From: Fennellomyces sp. T-0311 | Lineage: Eukaryota > Mucoromycota > Mucoromycetes > Mucorales > Lichtheimiaceae | Length of the DNA: 64,000 nucleotides | Reading direction: 5' to 3' | Assembly: GCA_025266875.1 (NCBI GenBank) | Contig: JALLLT010000060.1 | Span: 117,579-181,578, forward strand | In this document: positions 55,688-64,000 of the stretch, one piece after another | How the letters are laid out: each line of letters opens with the position of its first letter | Numbering within the stretch: the first letter of the stretch is position 1 | Made by a program: the position numbers and the translations under genes | The notes under the pieces: generated by a model | What the model was told of the DNA's origin: nothing | The model's input: only the letters and a program-made list of their open reading frames with translations | The model's database searches: none

Positions 55688-58400
55688 TGAAACAATCGTC
55701 GCAAGATCCAAGCACAGAACGCGAAGGTAACGAATGGTGTTTGACCGTCACGATGGTTCCGAATCCGATTGCCCCGTTCACCGTTTGTCATACATACGCA
55801 TTTTGGATAGAAGGCACAACATCACGTTTAGGAAACACAATATGCTAATGTGTACTGTTATCTGCACTGCTACAGCTGGAGCAAGTGTCATCTTTTCGAA
55901 CAGGAATCGAGGACAAACATAGCTCTGGTCGATCGGCACGCAGGCCTTTGGAGTCCGATCCGATCCGCCATTCCGAAGGTTACGCTTTCATATTGACGCA
56001 CTCTGCTCGAATATTTGCATGTGTTTGCCGATATTGCAGAAGAAGCAGTATTTAATGCACTAAAGCCTGCTACACATCCCTTTAGAGAATTGGTGCTAAA
56101 AATGTGCTTTAATGGCTGCAACAAGCAATGTATACGATGCGCCTTGTCAGCCATGGCGAGTGTCGACAAGAAAGTGATAAAAATACCTCATAAACTAGAG
56201 ATATATTTTGGCTTTCAGCAGAGAAAAACGAAATCATTGTTGTCACTAATACACAAGTTAAACAATAATGCACGCTGCTTTGCCAATAAACTCATCCCCA
56301 GCAGCACCGCAGTCGCAGCCTCGGTATACTCCGAATACGTGTATCGGATAGATGAAGACACTTATTGCTGAATTACGGAAAGAAGCGAACCTGTCTGTTG
56401 TCGAAGTATAATAAGCAAGTTAACTCCATATATGGATAAGTTATTAGGTAGTACGTTTGACCGCTATCCATATAAACGTGGATCAGGAACATTTCCAATG
56501 AGCATTCGTCCCAATCGCTTCAACAATATAAATATCAAAGTAGTTTATCATCAATAAAATTATCTTTAGTTTAATCTCGCATTTTAACATCTGATCCTTA
56601 TTAAAGAATATCACAGACCTGCTGATGCCTGCTGCATTTAATAGACCAGTTTCTAGTCGACCTACGTTATTTCACCTCATCCGTGTAGTTGGATCCACCC
56701 GCTGTATCTCCAAGCGAACCAAAGAGCTTACAAACTGCAGAATTATTGTCAACCGGCGACTGTTGGCGTTGTATGTATTGACGCTTGTCGTGTTCCCGAC
56801 ATACATCATCATCCATGGTTACATGCTTTTCCTTAGTCCTTGTTTATATCCACTGTCATTACGACATCGACAACCGTACAGTTATCGATTGCCCCAATTG
56901 CTCTCATGTGCAACCTTAATCCGAGTTCCCCGATCATGTATGGCAATTCCGTTAACTTGGCCTCAGATCTTCGGCCTCTTTGACAATATGGCAAAATCAT
57001 ATGAGACTCGGTGCCTGAAAACTGTCGATCCACGCCCATTGCAAGCCCTGGCATTAATTAAGATAAGTATTCTAAAAGTAAATATCCAAATAGACATGGT
57101 CTTATTGGATAACCCTAAGCGCGATATTACGCAACGTTTTGTAGGCAAGCAAGTAATTGTGGTATCGCTGAATTGAAGAAGGCTTTCAAAATGAGGAGAC
57201 CAAAATAGGATAATGCTTTATTAAGGAAAACTACTCTCTATTTATAATGATGATGAATGGGGACGGAGAAGATGAATGCTTTTCTATCAGAGCCGAATTC
57301 ATGCTATCGCCGTAATCCCTAATGATCATACTGCCTTATTACGAAGGAGCGGATAATCATGCAGAGACTGAGTTAACGTGAATGGTCCTTCTTGAAGTCT
57401 GAACCCAGATCAAGGTCTCACTGACGCACAAGTCAGTGAACAGGCCAATAGATAACTGTGCGGTTGTTGATGTTGAAATAAAGGAACGGATGTAATAAAG
57501 GCTGAGATGGAAAGGTATGTAGTCAATGGATGACTGGTATGTCAGGATACGACACATCTCTCTCAGTTATGAAAAAGGATTTGAAGCTTGTGGACTTCGT
57601 CATGGTATAGGAAAATGGCAAAGTACTCTTCATGGCAGCGAAGCCATCGTCAATTATATGACGATATACCTGGAAAGATGCTTGAGCAATTTGAATCATA
57701 ATGAGCTGCCTATGCAACTGGAAGTAATTCTTCGTATTGTCACTTAGACTATCACACCAGCCTAGGCTTCTCCAATATACCCGATTCGATACTCGGCATG
57801 ACGAGTCAGGTACGAGTCGACAGATACTCGACTCGTTGTGTTTTCGAGTTTTTTTGAAATACCCGACTCGACTCGGCTAATTATATGTACAAGAGGTGGA
57901 TGCATCCGGGATATATAGCAAAGAAAAGTAATGTATATCTGCACTTGATAATTAAGCTTTATTTACAGAGTGATTACTGAAGGCGTGTGTCAGTGTCATT
58001 CATGAATAAGCTTAATTATATGCAAATGAAAGTTGGTTATAAAATAAGCTAGAAAATGATTTTTTTGCCAAACCATACTTCTATTACCTGCTACCTCCAT
58101 TCATTTCCCGTTGGCAATTGTCATCGTCACGATAAGTGCTACTTACAACAACAACAATAATAAAACAATATTTGTGGTATCCAAGGTACTAGCTAATCGG
58201 CACTACCGGATAAACGTATGATGGTACCTGAATAATACATTGACAGCCTTCCGGCATTGAAGTGTTTGGTGTGTTTAGGTGTGTGTGTGTGGACGAAGTA
58301 ATTCGTGAGACTCTTTAGAGGTGAGATTTATTCCGGAAAAGAGAGAGAGAAACATAAATTGAAAATAGACTATTCTTAAGCTACCGCATGTTACACCAGA
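55688..58400. other. AT-rich, repeat-bearing region without a supported gene
   Basis: Short frames at 56015-56371 and 56625-57176 lack features of known families. A patch rich in GACTCG/CGAGTC motifs at about 57775-57885 is listed separately. Confidence 0.4.
57757..57885. repeat. CGAGTC/GACTCG-rich patch, possible hAT-like element end
   Basis: About ten copies of ACTCG or CGAGT, in both orientations, within 110 bp, adjoining TAGGCTTCTCCAA at its left edge. Subterminal short-motif arrays next to a TAGG-type terminus are typical of hAT elements. Confidence 0.4.
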
Positions 58401-58405
58401 TACAA

Positions 58406-58660
58406 CTCTACTTCTGCACCATTCCAGCTAACAGTGTAGTATATGCGATCATAAAAAAAAGACGCTCCAAACCACCTGACAAAGCAAGCAGTCTGAAGCA
58501 CCTTTAGTTGGCAGCATTCGTTTCTTTTGGTCCACTTTTCACTGCGCAACTGATCTCTACTTCTGCACCATTCCAGTTAACGATGTAGTATACGCGATCA
58601 TAAAAAAAGGCGCTCCAAACTACCTGGCAAAGCAAGCAGTCTGGAGCGCCTTTAGTTGTT
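58406..58660. repeat. Tandem duplication, 149-bp period, with internal hairpin
   Basis: The block beginning CTCTACTTCTGCACCATTCC at 58406 recurs at 58555, and the copies are about 85-90% alike over about 105 bp. In the second copy AGGCGCTCCA (58608-58617) and TGGAGCGCCT (58642-58651) form a perfect 10-bp stem with a 24-nt loop; the first copy has the same layout with mismatches. Confidence 0.85.
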
Positions 58661-58939
58661 TATTTCTGTGGCAACATTCATTTCTCTTATTTTCTTTACT
58701 CAATCTGTTCAGCATTACTGCATCATTTTTGACGAAAATGTAACACGGTCTATCATAAAAATTAGGGTCTCTGAACTTAGTTAGCACCACATTCTTTAAA
58801 TAAAACTAAGTAACTTCCAGTTGCTACTGTACCTTAATATATCAGTGCAAAGCACATACAACAAATGATCATATTAAATTTGGGGAAATCGACATATGTA
58901 ATGCTTCTTTGAAGTGATTTTCTGATTAATATTATACAC

Positions 58940-59112
58940 CCTAAATGCACGGGCGCCCGACGGTCATGCTTGGACCGACGGTCAGTCATGGTTTCAGGAC
59001 TGTGCCCGTTCGGGCATCTCTACTCGGGCAAGTACCCATGACCGAAGACCGTAAATATCGGTCCCACTCGGTCGGTCCTCCGGTCTGCCTGACCGAATTG
59101 CAAGCCCTAGTC
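58940..59112. repeat. GACCG/CGGTC-rich patch, possible hAT-like element end
   Basis: Many GACCG, CGGTC and GGGC motifs in both orientations between 58945 and 59100. The right edge, read on the minus strand, is CTAGGGCTTGCAATTCGG, which fits a TAGGG-type hAT terminus. A matching left terminus is unclear. Confidence 0.4.
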
Positions 59113-59346
59113 TATATACCTCTTTTTCATAGCCAAATAGCTTCTTTTGATTAATAACTGTTGACCTTTTAGATATCTTTACAAACTAGAAAATTTTGGT
59201 TGATCCAATGCTTCTCAAGCCATCTATTTGGATGACCAACAAATTAGGCCAGTCAATTTCTATTTTCGGATTTTCATCCAGAAGAGTGTGGTGGTTGCTT
59301 GAGAATAACTAAAAGCTAAAAATCATTTTAAGTACTGTGATACACT

Positions 59347-59391
59347 GCTAGCTCAAACGCTAAAAGTCCACATTTGAGCATTTGAGCTAGC
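59347..59391. repeat. Perfect 11-bp inverted repeat
   Basis: GCTAGCTCAAA (59347-59357) and TTTGAGCTAGC (59381-59391) are exact reverse complements separated by 23 bp. It lies just before the 30-bp minisatellite. Confidence 0.8.
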
Positions 59392-59408
59392 TAAAAAAAT
59401 TTTTTTTT

Positions 59409-59625
59409 CCTAAGTTAATTTTAGACCAATTTTTTTTTCTTAGTCAATTTCAGACCAACTTTTTTTTCCTAGTCAATTTCAGACCAACTTTTTTTTCCTA
59501 GTCAATTTCAGACCAGCTTTCTTTTTTCTAGTCAATTTCAGACCAACTTTTTTTTTGCTAGTCTCCTAGTCAATTCCAGACCAACTTTTCCTTGGTCAAT
59601 TTTTTTTCGCTAGTCAATTTCAGAC
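59409..59625. repeat. Minisatellite, about 30-bp unit, about 8 copies
   Basis: Imperfect direct repeats of the form AGTCAATTTCAGACCAAC plus a T-rich run and CCT or GCT. It ends about 85 bp before the first transposase exon and may be a subterminal repeat of that element. Confidence 0.85.
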
Positions 59626-59709
59626 TGAAGGGATAATTTAATCACAAAAAAAACTCGAAGTCTTATCACTGCTACTTTTTGTACCTTATCCTCTTTTTTT
59701 TTACCAAAA

Positions 59710-62700
59710 ATGTCATTTCATTATATGCGCCAGAAGAAACTCGTACCTTGCTACCGTGATAATTGCTTTAAAGCAAGCAAGGGGACATATTTACCCCAGA
59801 AGCCTCGAACACGTCTTCGCCATTACGAATACATCAGCACCAATCGTTATGACGAAATGGTTGCCAGACGTAATAGCAACATGGATGTTGATTTCCAAGA
59901 AGGTACCAAAAAAAAACGGTACTTTGTAAAGTTAATCAACATAACGAATTAGACGTTGGATACGATTACGGCTGTGGTAGTGAAGGCGCTGTTGAAATCA
60001 CTGCTGCGAACAACGAACTTCCAGTGCAGCCTGTTGTAGTGGAAGAGAGTTTTTCGCGTCTTCCAGACGCGTATTGGAATGACGATGTCGATTTCGACAG
60101 CGAAAACGAGGGCGAAAACGTCGAAGACGGTAGCAATGAGGGCAGCAATGAGAATGGCGAGGACAAGATCCCTTTTGCTACAACCGAGAATGGTCAGTGT
60201 CGTTACTACCAAAAATTATACTCTTTTAACCATGTTTTTTATTGTCTGTACACCCAGAGCCAACCACTGGTTCTGAGAGGCTGTACTTGTTCCTTGGCAT
60301 GTTCCTAGTTCTCTTCCAGCGGCAGTTCCTGTCTGAGGCTGCTGGAGAATTGTTAATGGCGTTTGTCAATGTTCTTCTTTCTGAGGTCAATGCTCTGTTC
60401 AAGTTGCCAAAGAAAGTGTCTACACTTCGCGGCCATATGGGGGTTGCTTTTTATGAAGACGGTTTGACTTCTTATGTTACTTGTCAAAAGTGTCATAAGA
60501 TTTATAAGCTCAATGATTTGTGTGATATTCAACAATAGTAAAAGGCAGGTAAGTGACGAGACTCAAGTAATGACTGATTTATTTCATATGTTGAATCATC
60601 ACTTTAAATAATAAAAGCTTATTCTCGAGGGGTTGGATCATTGACATGGTTGTAAGGCACATGAACCGCTGTGGTAACCAGGGTTATGTGGGTTTCACTA
60701 AGATAGGCAAGGTTATTACGATGAACGCATGTCAAGACAGGGATGTGGCTGTAGATCGGAAAATTAAAGTAACCCGTTGTCAATAAGCAAACAAGGGTAA
60801 ATGATGCATATGCCATAATTATGTTGTGGATACAACAATTTGGTTCGTCAGGAACAAGAGTTCTGCCACCATATCGAGTTTCCAAACCACCCTTGGGCAA
60901 GCATGGTTAGGAAGACATGCGGGGGGCCACTAGTGAAAAGGAGCTCAACAGGGCCAGTGGCCTTGAAGGAGTTTCCTTATCACTCTGTCATTTTGGGGCT
61001 GAGGATGATGTTCAAGCGGCCATATTTTTTGGAATGGATCAATGCATGGAGACATCGCACCCGTTTTGGAAATAGGCTGTTTGATGTTTATGATGGCAGA
61101 ATGTGACGAGCGACTTTGGATTCTGAGGGGAAACCATTTGTAGATGATGATCATTCTCTACTGTTGACACTCAATTGCGATTGGTTTAATTTAAACGCTA
61201 AAGGCACAGCATATTCATGTGGTGCAATTTATTTGTCGCTCAATAACTTGCTGCGATCTGAACGTTACAAACCAGAGAATATTCTCTTGGTAGGTGTACT
61301 GCCAGGTCCACATGAGCCAAGCAGCCACCAGATTAACAATTACCTTCGTCCGCTTGTCGATGAGCTACAGCAGCTTTATACTGGTGTACTTCTTGACGAG
61401 AGCGATTGTAATGGGCCAAGGATCCGTGCGGCACTTTTGATGGTAGCTTGTGACATCCCTGCTGCATGCAAGATTTCAGGCTTTACCGGTATCCGATCTT
61501 TCCGCGCCTGCTACAAATGCGACCGACGGTTCGAAGCGATCCCAGGCACCAAAGATCGGAATTGGGCAGTTTTTGACATCAACACCCAAACGATGGACGA
61601 AAACAAAGCCTTGGATGCGTCGCACCGGTGGACAACAGCATCAACAGCCAAAGAACGACAGACGGTTGAGCATGACGCTGGTTGCCGTTGGTCAGAGTTG
61701 TGTCGCCTGACGTACTTTCGAAGGGTTCGCGCAATGATTGTTGATCCAATGCACAATCTGTTTCTTGGAACCGCCAGGTGGAAGGTGGAACTTTGGCAGA
61801 GAGTGATAGATCCGAAGACCAACCAGCCGTATCTTACGCCAGCCCACTTTGCAAGCATGGAAGAGCAGCTGCACACATTCGACCTTCCTCCCGGCTACGA
61901 GATATCGAAGCGTAAGGTTGATCAGTGCTGTGCACATATGACAGCAGCTGAATGGCGCGTGTGGACCTTGGCCTTGTCACCACTCCTCCTGAAAACAAGG
62001 CTTCCAAGATCCCACCTGGACATTTGGCTTCTTTTCGTGGATGCCTGTCGCCTGCTCGCAAAGCCCTCCCTGACCACACATGACATTTCTAGAATGCATG
62101 AATACTTCCGCCAATTCTGCATAAATGTGGATGAAATGTACGGTCATCACGAAGTCACCCCGAATATGCATATGCATTTGCACCTTGCTGAAACGGTTCT
62201 TGACTATGGCCCAGCCCCAGCTTTCTGGATTTTTTCGTTCGAACAGTACAACGGCCTTATAAAAAGTTTTGATACCAACAACAAGGATCGCTTTGAAGGT
62301 ACCTTTATGCGAAGCTTCTTGGAAATGTCCTTTGCAGATAGCTTCATGGCCAGCAAGGGCTTCCAAGTGACAAGGGATCCAACCCTTCTTGGGCTTTTCG
62401 AAGCGCTTGTTCCAAGCATCAAGGCCACTACCATCGACACCACAAACCACCATGCTCACTTTGACTTGCCTCGTTTCCTCGGCTATGCAGAGGAACTGGG
62501 CGACGAAGAGGTCACTGGTCAGGAGCCACTGCCGCCATCAGCCATCCAGACCACCAAGATCCAGCCGCAGTTTGTTGCAATGAGCAACGAGCACTATAAG
62601 TGTTTGTTCGCCCATTACAGCGAATTGTATATTGGAAGCCAATACAGGGCGACAGGTAATTACACATGTACACATATGGACATTGATTAATATGTTTAAA

Positions 62701-63191
62701 TTACAGGCGAGATTAAGGATGGAGCACTGGTGGTGAGTAACAGGTTCAGAAAGTTCACAACAATCGACATCCTAGGCCAACTGTACCGAAGCACCGACGC
62801 TAGAAGTACCAGGGGATGTTATATTCAAGCCTACTTCGACAAGACCAACAACGACAATCAGCCAATCCTAGATTGTGATGAGATGGAGTTTCGGTATGGT
62901 AGGATTGAATATTTCTTTGTGCACTTGGCCGAGGCTATTTGCAAGGAGACAAACGAACCACATACGGGGCAACACGTATATGCATTTGTTCGATGGTTCG
63001 CGAAGTCTCATCCAGTCTTTGCATCTTTTGCTCCGTTTGGTTTGGCGGTATGCAAGGACGAGTCCCAGCTGTTACCACTGAGTAGGGATTGTATTCTTCC
63101 TGTTCATAGGATTTTCTCTCCGGTTGCTGTCTGCCCGTGGATTGACAACAATCTCATAGTCATTCCGTTACCACGTAAGACCATCGGCTAA
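59710..63191 (+). mobile_element. tnp2/EnSpm(CACTA)-like DNA transposon body
   Basis: Minimal extent, from the first to last transposase exon. The true termini were not found: neither matching terminal inverted repeats nor target-site duplications are obvious by eye in the flanks. The minisatellite at 59409-59625 may belong to it. Relation to Plavaka-type elements is possible. Confidence 0.7.
59710..63191 (+). pseudogene. tnp2-like transposase, disrupted
   Basis: Exons by eye: 59710-59902, 59953-60192, 60258-about 60549, about 60850-62655 and 62707-63191. The N-terminus is acidic (DVDFDSENEGENVEDGSNEG), then comes a domain ending in CQKCHKIYKLND. Next are FCHHIEFPNHPW, RPYFLEWINAWRHR and FDVYDGRM, followed by the catalytic region LTLNCDWFNLN, ACYKCDRRF, VDPMHNLFLGTARWKVELWQ and FWIFSFEQYNGLIKSF. 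The last exon begins EIKDGALVVSNRFRKFTT. Lesions: the frame shifts by one base near 60525 just before a good GTAAGT donor at 60550, and a TGA at 61104-61106 replaces what is usually Trp after DGRM. The rest of the reading frame is open for over 500 codons, so inactivation is recent. Confidence 0.78.
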
Positions 63192-64000
63192 TCGCCTCCA
63201 TTCCGTTCATTACACTTTTACCTTCATTGCTTCCTACATTCCCGACTTCCACCATTCGTTTTCCTTTAATTCCGATTTCTACAACCACGAAAATACGCCT
63301 ATATGCCCTATGCCAATTCCTTCTTATGCCTTATGCCTTATGCCTTATGCTCTCTATTATTTATTTCCATTCTCTTTCCCTGTATCTTATGTTTATGTAC
63401 CTTTTTCTACTTATGTCTTCGTTGCCCACACTTCACTCCTTCCACTATTCGATATACTTATACTTCTATGCCTTTATGAATCTACGCCTTGTGTAGCTAT
63501 TCAGTAGAATGTCCTTAGACGCGCGCTTTGCACTACTTCGGAAGCATTCGATGCTTATCATTCGATCACACGAGAGAGAACGTCTGCTATAACTTGATTC
63601 GTCTTTAACTGACTATGACATTATGCGGCTCTGTTTTTTTTATACGAAGCGATAATGATCCATTTAAGTATAAACATAGGTAAGTTGGCTCGGGAATTGT
63701 CTGATATGATCCAGAGGCGGACCATTCAAGCAACGGAAATATGAAAGGCACCGCCTCAGAGCACTGTGGTATTTTAGAAGCGTCCTTACTTTTCTAGTAA
63801 GCCTGTATCCCAGAAATAAAATTTTTGACACTCTTTCTTTTCAGTCCATGTTTTCTTGAATAGGAGTTATGTGCAAATACCATGATCCCTACGAGATTGT
63901 AAAAACATTGTGCACTCATGAGTTTACAATTACCGTTCTCCTTGACTGTTGCTAACGATTGTTAACCCATGAGCTTTATGCCCAACTTTTGCGCCCAAAG
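63192..64000. other. Flank of the transposon
   Basis: T-rich sequence with 3.9 copies of the 7-mer TTATGCC at 63324-63350. No gene seen to the end of the window. Confidence 0.5.

Noticed and set aside
56015..57176. Two open frames that might be transposon or gene remnants
   Set aside because: No recognisable domain on either strand; composition is not distinctive.
58201..58206. CACTA pentamer as the left end of the transposon
   Set aside because: No matching TAGTG terminus or inverted repeat was found downstream of 63191.

Overview
This window comes from a filamentous fungus, most likely Mucoromycota (Mucorales-like; genus not determined). Genes are eukaryotic, with many short introns of about 45-75 bp. 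The ortholog set is fungal: Raptor/Kog1, CSN2, Vta1, Mga2/Spt23-like, a MYST acetyltransferase, a hexose-transporter-like MFS protein and Kre9/Knh1-like and GPI wall proteins. Intergenic DNA is AT-rich. Several gene models below were rebuilt by hand-splicing, and most close to an exact multiple of three.

Layout. 1-1.4 kb: 3' part of an allantoate-permease-type transporter. 1.8-2.2 kb: ribosomal protein eL39 (51 aa, three exons). 2.4-6.6 kb: two tandem, intronless HET-domain proteins. 7.5-9.3 kb: a divergent pair of small secreted Cys-rich proteins. 9.4-31 kb: a dense housekeeping block with a sugar transporter, a charged MGxxxS protein, beta-tubulin, a KpsF/GutQ-type sugar-phosphate isomerase, Raptor, CSN2, Vta1, a two-finger C2H2 protein and an Mga2/Spt23-like IPT/ankyrin protein. 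31.5-38.8 kb: AT-rich accessory DNA with three more members of the secreted family, two of them an inverted duplication. 38.9-55.7 kb: MYST acetyltransferase, a broken short-chain dehydrogenase, ethanolamine-phosphate cytidylyltransferase, an acidic GPI-anchored Cys-rich protein, a Kre9/Knh1-like wall protein, a Tctex-type dynein light chain and an M16 metallopeptidase. 55.7-64 kb: repeat-rich DNA with possible hAT-like ends, a 149-bp tandem duplication, a 30-bp minisatellite and a damaged tnp2/EnSpm-like transposase.

The housekeeping genes do not form a pathway. Raptor (TORC1 nutrient signalling), the two transporters and the Mga2-like factor all relate to nutrient or lipid control, but no co-regulation is visible. 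Accessory features are the five-member secreted family sharing a C-CC-C-CC cysteine core, the two HET genes and the GPI protein.

Strongest observations: (1) five secreted proteins defining one cysteine framework, with copies spread over 30 kb in both orientations; (2) a beta-tubulin carrying Tyr167 and Ala198, both matching known benzimidazole-resistance substitutions; (3) GC-AG introns in Raptor and MYST, and a 31-nt GC-AG intron needed to read the dynein light chain; (4) an Mga2-like protein that ends after its ankyrin repeats with no membrane anchor; (5) a transposase broken by one nonsense codon and one frameshift.
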